Source: Ruegeria conchae (GTDB lineage: Bacteria > Pseudomonadota > Alphaproteobacteria > Rhodobacterales > Rhodobacteraceae). Taken from it: a stretch of 64,000 nt of DNA. The notes beneath the pieces are model-generated. The model worked only from the letters and a program-made list of their open reading frames with translations, was not told the origin of the DNA and ran no database searches. The translations under genes were made by a program, and so were the position numbers. Below are positions 26,628 to 34,882 of this stretch, piece by piece (position 1 is the first letter of the stretch; every line of letters starts with the position of its first letter). The stretch lies in NCBI RefSeq assembly GCF_000192475.1, contig NZ_AEYW01000001.1, positions 186,001 to 250,000 on the forward strand, in the 5' to 3' direction.

Positions 26628-27679
26628 GTAAAACAGCTTCACTTACGGCAGCATTGGTTGCCACCTTTACGGCCAGTCAAGCTCTCGCCAATGCCGCTGA
26701 TCTGACCGTTTTTGACTGGTCCGGATATGAGGATCAGGGTTTCTACGGCGACTATGTCGAAAAGTACGGCGGCGCGCCCAGCTACACCTATTTTGGCAGC
26801 GTGGAAGAAGCGTTCACCAAGCTTCAGTCTGGGTTTGAAGCCGATTTGGCACACCCCTGCACAGACGCCCTGAGAAAATGGGTAGCGGCAGACATGATCA
26901 AGCCGATCGACACCAGTAAGCTGGAGAATTGGGACAAACTGATGCCCAAGATCAAAGAGGTCGACGGCATCACCATCGACGGGCAGACCTACATGGTGCC
27001 TTTCGAATGGGGCAATACTGGCCTTATCTATCGAACCGATATGATTTCGGCTGACGATGTTTCGCTGCAATTGCTTGCCGATCCCGCCTATCAGGGCAAA
27101 GTCGCCATTCCGGACGCCGCTTCCAGTGCCTTTGCAATGGCGGCATTAGCAACTGGCGCTTCCAGCTATACCGATATGAGTGACGAGGAGTTTCAAAAAG
27201 CAGGGGACTATCTGCGGGCGATTCATCCGAATGTGCGCTTTTATTGGTCTGACGCCGGCCAACTGGATCAGGCAATTGCCAGCGGGGAGGTCACGCTGGG
27301 TTGGGGATGGAACCAATCGGAACTGAACCTGATCTGGAACGAAACCCCAGCGGTCATGATGCGTGATGTGGACAAAGGCATCGCAACTTGGGTCTGCGGT
27401 TATGTGCATCTGAAATCTGCCAAGCAGTCGGATGAGCAAGTCTATGACATGCTGAACGCGCTTAGCTCTGCCGCAAGCGGTAAATACATTATCGAAAGCT
27501 GGGGATACGCCCACGCCAACGAGGACGCGTTTGCCCAAGCTGACCCGGAACTGATCGAAACCTACGGGTTCTCGGATGTGGACAGCTTCTTTGAAGGCAG
27601 CCTGTTTTTTGACGCGGTAAACCCTGAGCTGGAAGCCAAGATGTTGAAGGAGTTCGAGCGCATCAAAGCTGGCTTCTAA
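26624..27679 (+). CDS. Pot-type periplasmic binding protein (PotD-like)
   Basis: A 351-residue extracellular solute-binding protein of the spermidine/putrescine class. The signal peptide MSKTASLTAALVATFTASQALA is followed by ADLTVFDWSGYEDQGFYGDY. Other family features are GFEADLAHPCTD, MVPFEWGNTGLIYRTD and SGEVTLGWGWNQSE. Aromatic residues around the cleft suit binding of a cationic amine, but the ligand is not deducible. It overlaps the ATPase gene by four bases and is followed by a stem-loop and then by the flavoenzyme gene, so transport and catabolism genes are probably on one transcript. Confidence 0.93.
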   Translation: MSKTASLTAALVATFTASQALANAADLTVFDWSGYEDQGFYGDYVEKYGGAPSYTYFGSVEEAFTKLQSGFEADLAHPCTDALRKWVAADMIKPIDTSKLENWDKLMPKIKEVDGITIDGQTYMVPFEWGNTGLIYRTDMISADDVSLQLLADPAYQGKVAIPDAASSAFAMAALATGASSYTDMSDEEFQKAGDYLRAIHPNVRFYWSDAGQLDQAIASGEVTLGWGWNQSELNLIWNETPAVMMRDVDKGIATWVCGYVHLKSAKQSDEQVYDMLNALSSAASGKYIIESWGYAHANEDAFAQADPELIETYGFSDVDSFFEGSLFFDAVNPELEAKMLKEFERIKAGF

Positions 27680-27699
27680 GGACGCCTATACAACATAGC

Positions 27700-27734
27700 G
27701 GGAATGGTGGGGACGTAGGAACCCTTCCATTCCC
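27700..27734 (+). terminator. Stem-loop after the Pot-type binding-protein gene
   Basis: GGGAATGG (27700-27707) pairs with CCATTCCC (27727-27734); inside the loop, GGGG and CCC can add pairs. It lies 20 bases after the stop codon and 39 before the flavoenzyme gene. It probably modulates read-through or protects binding-protein mRNA. Confidence 0.6.
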
Positions 27735-27772
27735 ACCAAACTATTTCCGAATTTCTTGGAGGAAGCGCGGCA

Positions 27773-29839
27773 ATGTCAAGCGCTGAAGGATGCTCTGTAC
27801 TCTTCGAACCGGTTCAAATTGGGCCAGTGACGGCTCGAAACCGGTTCTATCAGGTGCCCCACTGCAACGGCATGGGGCACCTGCGACCGCAGGCCGAAGC
27901 CGCCATGCGGGCAATGAAGGCCGAGGGTGGTTGGGCTGTTGTTTCTAATCAAGAGACGGAAATTCACCCGACTTCCGACCTGTCCCCCTTTGCCGAAAAC
28001 CGACTTTGGGATGAACGGGATATCCCGGCGCTACGTCTTATGACCGATGCGGTGCATGGAAAGGGCTCCTTGGCGGCCATTGAATTGGCTCACAATGGCC
28101 ATCATGCGCAAAACCATTTGAGCCGGGCACCTTTGTTGGCGCCGTCAGAACTAGCCTTGCAAACCGCCTATCCCAAGCAGGCCAGGGCGATGGACAAAGC
28201 GGACATTCGCGAATTCCGCAAGTGGCATCGCGCTGCGGCTCGTCGTTCGCGCGAAGCAGGATTCGATATTGTGTATGTTTATGCCGGGCATCACATGACC
28301 CTGCCGCATCATTTTCTGCTGCCACAGTTCAATGATCGAATGGATGAATATGGAGGTTCGTTGGAGAACCGGGTGCGTCTGACCCGGGAGATTCTGGAAG
28401 AAACCAAGGAAGAGGTTGGAGATGATTGCGCCATTGCCCTTCGGTTTGCGGTTGATGAAATGCTCGGGTCAGAGGGGATGCAAGCGCAGGAAGAAGGCCG
28501 TGCTGTAGTCGAAATGTTGGCCGAGCTTCCAGACCTTTGGGATGTTAACGTGGCGGATTGGAGCAACGATTCTGCGACGACCCGGTTCGAGCCCCGCGAC
28601 GGCTTTCAGACTTCATATATCGAGTTTGTGAAACAAGTGACCTCCAAGCCTGTTGTGGGCGTCGGGCGTCTAACGTCTCCGGACTTGATGGCGTCACTGG
28701 TCAGGAAGGGCATCCTTGATTTTATCGGCGCGGCACGACCGTCCATCGCTGATCCGTTTCTGCCCAACAAGATCAAGGAAGGTCGCATCGAAGAAATCCG
28801 CGAATGCATTGGTTGTAACATCTGTGTTTCATCTGACTCTCTCGGCGTCCCCATACGCTGTACTCAAAACCCTACTATGGGCGAAGAGTGGCGGAGGAAA
28901 TGGCATCCTGAGATCATTGAGCGTCGGGTGAAAGAAGAAGCTGCTCTTGTTGTCGGCAGCGGACCAGCCGGACTTGAATGCGCCATGCAATTGGCGCGGC
29001 GAGGCTACGAGGTAACTCTGGCTGAGGCAAAGCAAGAGCTTGGCGGCCGTGTGCTGCAGGAAGCTGGCCTGACCGGGCTGTCCGCTTGGAAGCGCGTGAC
29101 AGATCACAGAATCTACGACCTGCAACAACGCGGAAACGTTCAGCTGTTCACCGACAGCCCTTTGTCAGCCAGTGAAGTCGTCGAGCTGGGTATTCCGAAC
29201 GTTTTTGTTTCAACTGGCGCAAAATGGCGACGAGACGGGCGCGGGAAATCTGCATTTCACGGTGTATCAATCGGTTTAGGTTCTCGGGTTTTTACTCCAG
29301 ATGACATTATGACCGGGGTCGTGCCGGAGGACGGCCCGGTTGTGGTCTACGATGATGATCAAGCCTATCTCGGTGGAGTCTTGGCCGATCATTTAGCTCA
29401 AGCCGGGCGAGAGGTTTTCTTTGTAACACCGGCCTCACTAGTTTCGCCGTTTACCGAATTGACGTTGGAGCAGACTAAAGTGCAACGAAGTCTGTTGGAA
29501 AAAGGCGTTCACCTGAACCTGTCCCAGACCTTGGCCAATGTCGCGTCCGGTCAGGTGACATTGCAGTGCGTCTACACGGGACGAGAGAATTCCATTGAAT
29601 GCAGCTCCGTCGTGCTGGTGACGCAGCGAATGCGAGAAACCACCCTTTACGACGAGCTGTGCGGTACGAATGCGGGTTTGCTGAATACGTTGGAATTAAT
29701 CGGAGATGCCGCCAACCCTGGCTTGATCGCGGATGCTGTGTATTCGGGTCACATGGCTGCTCGAAATTTCGAACGCAACGCAGACGACATCGACCGCGAA
29801 TTTTTCCGCCGGGAACTCGTTTCCCTTGAACCTGTGTGA
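27773..29839 (+). CDS. TMADH/2,4-dienoyl-CoA reductase-like FMN/4Fe-4S/FAD flavoenzyme
   Basis: A 688-residue multidomain oxidoreductase. Residues 1 to about 340 form an Old Yellow Enzyme-type TIM barrel (FEPVQIGPVTARNRFYQVPH, YGGSLENRVRL). Cysteines 345, 348, 351 and 363 form the 4Fe-4S site (CIGCNIC then C). A dinucleotide-binding domain starts at GSGPAGLE (395-402). This layout is that of trimethylamine, dimethylamine and histamine dehydrogenases and of StcD-like proteins. It probably oxidatively demethylates a methylated amine in the cytoplasm. Its stop overlaps the region just ahead of the Rieske gene, and it follows a Pot-type importer. The exact substrate is unknown. Confidence 0.9.
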   Translation: MSSAEGCSVLFEPVQIGPVTARNRFYQVPHCNGMGHLRPQAEAAMRAMKAEGGWAVVSNQETEIHPTSDLSPFAENRLWDERDIPALRLMTDAVHGKGSLAAIELAHNGHHAQNHLSRAPLLAPSELALQTAYPKQARAMDKADIREFRKWHRAAARRSREAGFDIVYVYAGHHMTLPHHFLLPQFNDRMDEYGGSLENRVRLTREILEETKEEVGDDCAIALRFAVDEMLGSEGMQAQEEGRAVVEMLAELPDLWDVNVADWSNDSATTRFEPRDGFQTSYIEFVKQVTSKPVVGVGRLTSPDLMASLVRKGILDFIGAARPSIADPFLPNKIKEGRIEEIRECIGCNICVSSDSLGVPIRCTQNPTMGEEWRRKWHPEIIERRVKEEAALVVGSGPAGLECAMQLARRGYEVTLAEAKQELGGRVLQEAGLTGLSAWKRVTDHRIYDLQQRGNVQLFTDSPLSASEVVELGIPNVFVSTGAKWRRDGRGKSAFHGVSIGLGSRVFTPDDIMTGVVPEDGPVVVYDDDQAYLGGVLADHLAQAGREVFFVTPASLVSPFTELTLEQTKVQRSLLEKGVHLNLSQTLANVASGQVTLQCVYTGRENSIECSSVVLVTQRMRETTLYDELCGTNAGLLNTLELIGDAANPGLIADAVYSGHMAARNFERNADDIDREFFRRELVSLEPV

Positions 29840-29847
29840 GGTGCGCC

Positions 29848-31047
29848 ATGCCAAAAGATGACTTGCAAGTAATGCGCGACTTGATGGACGCGCAGCGGAA
29901 AGGGTTCGCCCTGCCTCGTCACTTCTATACGTCTCAGGCAGTATACGAGAACGATATCAGTACGTTCTGGAATCGTAACTGGATCTGGGTCGGTCATGTT
30001 AGTCAGGTCGCTGAACTGGGCGATTATTTCCTGTTCGACTATGGGCCCGAGTCCATCATCATCGTTCGGGATCGCGAGGGCGAGGTGCGCGCGCATCTGA
30101 ACGTTTGCCGCCACCGGGGGTCGAGGGTTTGCATTGAACAGAAAGGCAAAGCCCGCAACTTCATATGCCCCTATCATGCGTGGACTTTTGACTTGAACGG
30201 CAAGCTACGAAACGGGCGATCAATGGGGTCGGATTTCGACCCGGGCCAATACGGATTGTTCCCGGTTCAGGTGCAGATATTTCAGGGCCTGATATTTGTC
30301 TGTGCAGCTGAAGACGCCCCGCCGCTAGATGCTGCATTGGAGCGGTTGGCCCCACTGTCAAAACCGTTCGACTTTGAAAACCTGAAGGTCGCTCATGAAG
30401 CCTCATACCCGGTTCCAGCAAATTGGAAACTGGCGTTGGAGAATTATCTGGAATGCTATCACTGCGCCCCGTCTCATCAGGACTATTCGCGCAGTCATTC
30501 GTTGAAGGATCCTGCTCAGGTTCTGGAGTTCGGTGGGGCTCTTCATGAACGAATGGGAGAAGTCGGAGTTCCCTTGGAGGAACTAGACCTGACCGGAGAA
30601 AACGCGCTCGCGCCGGGTGCAGATGTCTATTGGCGCCGCTATCCGCTGTTTCCCGGCTATGTGACCGGCAGCAAAGATGGAGCGCCGCTGGCGCCGCCTT
30701 TGGGTGAACTGAAAGGTCACGATGGTGGTGCCACTGATCTGGGGATCGGGACACTGAACTATTTCCTTGTTTATGCAGATCACGTTGTTGGCTACCGGTT
30801 CGTCCCGCGCGCCCTGCAGGAAACGGATATTCAGATCGTCTGGTATGTGCGCGGCGACGCTCAAGAGGGTCGTGACTACGATAAGGACGCGTTGACATGG
30901 CTCTGGCATGTCACTTCGCTCGATGATGAGCGGATCATACGGCACAATCAGGAAGGCGTGAACTCCCACCAATTCGTGCCGGGACCGCTGTCCGAGATGG
31001 AATGGAGCATTCCAGGCTTCTATCGCAATTACTTCAGCATGATCTGA
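29848..31047 (+). CDS. Rieske non-haem iron oxygenase alpha subunit (GbcA/Stc2-like)
   Basis: A 399-residue ring-hydroxylating-type oxygenase. The Rieske 2Fe-2S ligands are Cys87-x-His89 (CRHRG) and Cys107-x2-His110 (CPYHAW). The mononuclear iron site follows in NWKLALENYLECYHCAPSH. Proteins of this kind demethylate quaternary amines such as glycine betaine (GbcA), stachydrine (Stc2) or carnitine (CntA). Start: ATG 29848 with GAGGTG upstream; a GTG at 29836 overlapping the preceding stop would add four residues. No reductase gene (GbcB-like) is adjacent, so the electron donor must come from elsewhere or from the neighbouring flavoenzyme. Confidence 0.92.
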   Translation: MPKDDLQVMRDLMDAQRKGFALPRHFYTSQAVYENDISTFWNRNWIWVGHVSQVAELGDYFLFDYGPESIIIVRDREGEVRAHLNVCRHRGSRVCIEQKGKARNFICPYHAWTFDLNGKLRNGRSMGSDFDPGQYGLFPVQVQIFQGLIFVCAAEDAPPLDAALERLAPLSKPFDFENLKVAHEASYPVPANWKLALENYLECYHCAPSHQDYSRSHSLKDPAQVLEFGGALHERMGEVGVPLEELDLTGENALAPGADVYWRRYPLFPGYVTGSKDGAPLAPPLGELKGHDGGATDLGIGTLNYFLVYADHVVGYRFVPRALQETDIQIVWYVRGDAQEGRDYDKDALTWLWHVTSLDDERIIRHNQEGVNSHQFVPGPLSEMEWSIPGFYRNYFSMI

Positions 31048-31072
31048 CACGCTCAGAATTCGGAGAAATACC

Positions 31073-32641
31073 ATGACAGAGTTAACGAAGCGCAGATCAA
31101 GACGGCGCGCGGGTGGACGTGAAGCACGAGCCGCCGTGCGAACCAGCAACGTCGCTTCGCAAGCGATCTGGCCGGGCATTTCGGGTGGTCGCTACAAGCC
31201 CCTTTCAGACGCTGACATGTCGCGCATTCATGAAGCCGCCCTCGGCATTCTGGAGCGTACGGGTGTCGGTGATCCAACGCAGGAAGTTCTTGATCTCGTG
31301 CTGCCTAAAGGGGCGGTGGTGAACGAGCATGGTAGGCTGTGCTTCCCTCGCGCGTTGATGGAAGACCTTCTGGCCAGGGCGGCCAGCGAGTTTTATGTCC
31401 ATGCGCGCGGATCTCGGGCCGGTAAGGACGATATGCACTGCACCAAGGACAAGGTGTATTACGCAAACTCCGGGACTGCCGTTACAACTTTCGACGCGGA
31501 GACTCGCAGTTACCGGCCGTCAACGCTCAAGGACATTTACGACTTTACCCGATTGGTTGACCGGCTCGACAACATCCACATGACTGGTGATACGGTTCTG
31601 GCAACGGATGTGCCGCAAGACTACGAGCACGATATGAGCATGCTCTACGCCATCTTGGCGGGTAGCGAGAAGCCATCTTGCCTGACGTTCCGTACGCGCG
31701 AGCATATTCAGGACGCGATCCATCTGTTCGATCTGGCGTCTGGCGGGGAGGGCAAATTCCTTGAAAAACCCTCGGTGATTTTTGGTGGGTGTCCTATCGT
31801 TTCACCACTCAGATTCGGGCGGGAAAATCTGGAAATACTGATTGATACGGCGAAGATGGGGCTTGTCTGCGATCTTGCGGTCCCGCCGCAAGCTGGGGCT
31901 ACGTCTCCTGCACCTTTGGCTGGCACGCTGGCACAGGCGGTGGCAGAGACCTTGTCATGTGTGGCCATCGCCAATTTGATCAATCCGGGGACCCCGGTGG
32001 TCTTTGCAGCCTGGCCGTTTATCACTGATCTGCGCACTGGATCGTTTACAGGCGGCAGTGGCGAACAGGCGTTGATTTCAGCCGCTGCTATTCAGATGGG
32101 CAATTTCTACAACCTGCCGACCAGCGTCGGATGTGGTATGACGGATTCCAAGATCCCCGATGCACAATACGGTCTAGAAAAAGCGCTGACCTTCGCTTTG
32201 GCGGCCCATGCCGGGGCCAACCGGCTCTGCGAATTTGGCGGAATGCTCGGCAGCTTGATGGGCTGTAGCTTTGAGTCAATGGTCATCGACAACGAGGCGG
32301 CTGGAATGATCTCACGAACGCTTCGCGGGATCGAGGTGAGCGACGACACGCTTTCGGTCGACGTCATCCATGAATGTGCAATCGACCCCGGGCATTTCCT
32401 CGGCAACGCTCAAACCTTACAGTACATGGAAACCGAGTATGTCTACCCGTCCCTGTTGGACCGAGAGCTGACTGATACCTGGGAGAAAGCAGGTCGTCAG
32501 GACATGTTCGAACGTAGCCGATCCGTTGTGGATGACATTCTGTCCAATCACTACCCGAATTACTTTGGTAGCAAGGCGGATGAAGAGGTTCGGTCTAGGT
32601 TCCCGATCAAATTGCCACGTGAGGTAATGCGCGCTGGGTAA
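31073..32641 (+). CDS. Trimethylamine methyltransferase family protein (MttB-like, non-pyrrolysine)
   Basis: A 522-residue protein of the MttB family, which transfers methyl groups from methylated amines to a corrinoid protein. Features are an Arg-rich N-terminus (KRRSRRRAGGREAR), AALGILERTGVGDPTQEVLDL, FVYANSGTAV-type and HDMSMLYAILAGSEKPSCL segments and TETEYVYPSLLDRELTDTWE near the end. No in-frame amber codon is present, so it is a non-pyrrolysine member like MtgB-type glycine betaine methyltransferases. It follows the Rieske gene by 25 bases. No corrinoid protein or methyl-corrinoid:tetrahydrofolate transferase is encoded in the window. Confidence 0.88.
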   Translation: MTELTKRRSRRRAGGREARAAVRTSNVASQAIWPGISGGRYKPLSDADMSRIHEAALGILERTGVGDPTQEVLDLVLPKGAVVNEHGRLCFPRALMEDLLARAASEFYVHARGSRAGKDDMHCTKDKVYYANSGTAVTTFDAETRSYRPSTLKDIYDFTRLVDRLDNIHMTGDTVLATDVPQDYEHDMSMLYAILAGSEKPSCLTFRTREHIQDAIHLFDLASGGEGKFLEKPSVIFGGCPIVSPLRFGRENLEILIDTAKMGLVCDLAVPPQAGATSPAPLAGTLAQAVAETLSCVAIANLINPGTPVVFAAWPFITDLRTGSFTGGSGEQALISAAAIQMGNFYNLPTSVGCGMTDSKIPDAQYGLEKALTFALAAHAGANRLCEFGGMLGSLMGCSFESMVIDNEAAGMISRTLRGIEVSDDTLSVDVIHECAIDPGHFLGNAQTLQYMETEYVYPSLLDRELTDTWEKAGRQDMFERSRSVVDDILSNHYPNYFGSKADEEVRSRFPIKLPREVMRAG

Positions 32642-32677
32642 GCGCTGCTAAAGGAAGGGCAGGCTTCGCGGTTGTGC

Positions 32678-34072
32678 CTAAGCATTGAATACGCCTTGGC
32701 GCGTCAGGTCGTCGGTTGCCAGCCGGATTCCTTTTTCAAGGATGTCAAACATCTCGTTTAACTCGCCCTCCGTGATGATCAGCGGAGGGGAGAACACACA
32801 CATGTTGATGATGGGCCGCAGGATCAGCCCATTTTCCTGACAGTGGTGATCAATCATCGCACCAACGGACTTGTCTAGATCCAATAGATTGTCAGCTTCG
32901 GTATCCGCAACGCACTCAACGCAGCCAACCAACCCCATACCGCGCGCATCACCGACGAGCGGCAAGTCTGCCAGAGCCTGGAGACGCTCTTCGAACAACG
33001 GTGTGATCGCGCGGACATGTTCCAGAATGCCGTCGCGCTCCATGATTTCGATGGTTTTCAAACCTGCTGCCGCACTCACCGGATGGCCGGAATAGGTGAA
33101 GCCGTTTGAAAACGTAGCGTTCTGTGCGTTGTCTCCGCTCACATCTGCAATCAACCGTTCTGAGATGATGCAGGCTCCCATGGGTATATACCCAGACGTC
33201 ATGCCCTTGGCGCAGGTGATGATATCAGGTTGAATTCCAAAGACGTCTTCGGAGGCAAACCAATGTCCAAGCCTCCCGAAACCGGTCACGACTTCGTCTG
33301 AAATATATAGGACATCGTATTTCCGGCAAATTTCCAGACAGCGCTGATGATATCCTAGCGGAGGCACAATGACGCCACCAGAGCACAATATCGGTTCGGC
33401 GATAAAAGCAGCGACCTTGTCTGCGCCGGCCTGTAGGATCATGTTTTCCAGATCCGCTATTTTTTCGTCCAGAAAGTCGTCGACCGTCTGATCGGTGCGA
33501 CGCGTATACGGATTCACATTCGGTAGGAAGCGCGTCAGGTGGCTTGCCTGGTCCAACCACCCCTTGTCGCGCTCTTTTCCGGAAACTGAGGCCGCCAAAT
33601 AAGTCGATCCGTGATAAGCTTTCTGTCGCGATATCACGATTTTCTTTTCAGGTTTTCCCAGCAGGTTATTGCGAAACTGTACAAACCGCAGTGCGCTGTC
33701 CACGGCCGTTGAACCACCTGTCGTGAAGAACACATGGTTCAAATCGCCCGGCGTTCTCTTGGCGATTTCATGAGCCAACCGGGCCGGAGTTGAGTTGGCG
33801 TTGTTGAAGGGCGAAAAATACGCCATCTCTTTTGCCTGCTGAGCCATCGCATCGGCGATCTCGGTGTTTCCATAGCCCAATTGAATGCACCACATGCCAG
33901 CGGGGCCGTCTATCAGGCGCTTTCCGTCCTCTGTCACGACGTGAACGCCAAGCCCACTTTCGGCGAAGGTCCGTTCGTTTTGGCCAAGATATGCCATGCC
34001 TTCCCACGGGTGCAGAAAGTTCTCGTTGTCCCAATTGCGTATGGATTGAAAGACGGAGTTCGAAAGGGTCAT
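32678..34072 (-). CDS. Class III (PLP-dependent) aminotransferase
   Basis: A 464-residue fold-type I aminotransferase. Seen are the GGSTAVDSALRFVQ phosphate-binding region, the aromatic-stacking area AYHGSTY, the aspartate motif ISDEVVTGFGR (Asp259) and the Schiff-base lysine in CAKGMTSG (Lys289). The family includes omega-amino acid:pyruvate, GABA and taurine:pyruvate aminotransferases; the specific amine is not decidable. It is divergent from the TetR gene at 34152, with a palindrome between them, and convergent with the MttB-like gene. It may process the amine or amino acid released by demethylation. Confidence 0.92.
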   Translation of the reverse strand: MTLSNSVFQSIRNWDNENFLHPWEGMAYLGQNERTFAESGLGVHVVTEDGKRLIDGPAGMWCIQLGYGNTEIADAMAQQAKEMAYFSPFNNANSTPARLAHEIAKRTPGDLNHVFFTTGGSTAVDSALRFVQFRNNLLGKPEKKIVISRQKAYHGSTYLAASVSGKERDKGWLDQASHLTRFLPNVNPYTRRTDQTVDDFLDEKIADLENMILQAGADKVAAFIAEPILCSGGVIVPPLGYHQRCLEICRKYDVLYISDEVVTGFGRLGHWFASEDVFGIQPDIITCAKGMTSGYIPMGACIISERLIADVSGDNAQNATFSNGFTYSGHPVSAAAGLKTIEIMERDGILEHVRAITPLFEERLQALADLPLVGDARGMGLVGCVECVADTEADNLLDLDKSVGAMIDHHCQENGLILRPIINMCVFSPPLIITEGELNEMFDILEKGIRLATDDLTRQGVFNA

Positions 34073-34101
34073 AGGGCACCGTTATGTAACATATATCACA
34101 A

Positions 34102-34119
34102 AATGAACAAACATTCATT
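34102..34119. promoter_or_regulatory. Candidate operator for the second BetI-like regulator
   Basis: AATGAA (34102-34107) and TTCATT (34114-34119) form an inverted repeat with a 6-base spacer, in the 79-base divergent region between the aminotransferase and TetR genes. Size and position suit a TetR-family dimer. Confidence 0.5.
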
Positions 34120-34151
34120 CAATGTCAATCCTTGAACCTCTGCTCTGTTAA

Positions 34152-34832
34152 GTGCGAAAAGGTCAAGAAAGAGCACCCCAGCGAAGGACAAGCAAAATTA
34201 CTCTCGAGCCCGATACCCCAGCCAACGCACGGGAACTCAGCAGGTTGCAGAACCGAAATCAGCTGATCCAATCGGCTGCGGACGCCATCTATAAATACGG
34301 AATTCGCGGCACAACCGCGGCAAGAATCCAGGAGTTGTCGGGATTGTCGCAAGGGATGGTAAACCTACACTTTGGTTCCAAGGAAAAGCTGCTGCTTGCG
34401 GTGGCTGAGGATCTATCAGTCCGCTACGCGGGGCAGTGGAAGGCCATTGCATTCAATCCAGAGTTAGCCCCCGCAGACAAACTAATCTCTATCATAAAGG
34501 CAGATTTCGACCCCTTGGTCCTTAATGCAAGGGACGTCTCGATCTGGTTTTCCTTTCGGGCTGAGGCGCTCTCGAACCCACACATATTTCCTTTCATCGA
34601 CTCGCGAGACAAAGGTTTCCGCGCGGTGATCCTGGAGCTGTTGGAGCAAATAAAGGTCGAAGGCGAGTACGATGATGTAGACGCCAAACTTGCAACAGAC
34701 GCGTTGGTTGCTTTGTTGGAAGGACTTTGGACCGACTACCATTTGCACTCAAAGATCTTCGAACCCTCGGAGGCTTTGAAGATCTGCCTGTTTGTGCTGC
34801 AGTCAGTGTTTCCTAGACACTTTAGCACTTAG
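34152..34832 (+). CDS. TetR-family regulator, BetI-like (second copy)
   Basis: A 226-residue regulator. The helix-turn-helix is TTAARIQELSGLSQGMVNLHFGSKEKL. The ligand domain has DVSIWFSFRAEALSNPHI and LEGLWTDYHLHSKIF, matching the paralogue at 23006 in pattern. The start at GTG 34152 gives an N-terminal extension (KGQERAPQRRTSK and following) before the HTH; TTG or other internal starts cannot be excluded. It faces the aminotransferase gene across 79 bases and precedes the convergent BCCT gene. It probably controls aminotransferase or BCCT expression in response to a quaternary amine. Confidence 0.87.
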   Translation: MRKGQERAPQRRTSKITLEPDTPANARELSRLQNRNQLIQSAADAIYKYGIRGTTAARIQELSGLSQGMVNLHFGSKEKLLLAVAEDLSVRYAGQWKAIAFNPELAPADKLISIIKADFDPLVLNARDVSIWFSFRAEALSNPHIFPFIDSRDKGFRAVILELLEQIKVEGEYDDVDAKLATDALVALLEGLWTDYHLHSKIFEPSEALKICLFVLQSVFPRHFST

Positions 34833-34882
34833 TCGATCCGCGGGTGGAGGTGACTAAGTGACTAGGTACTAACCATGGGCAA

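Noticed and set aside
31073..32641. Pyrrolysine-dependent MttB
   Set aside because: The gene is open throughout with no in-frame amber codon, so it is a non-pyrrolysine homologue.
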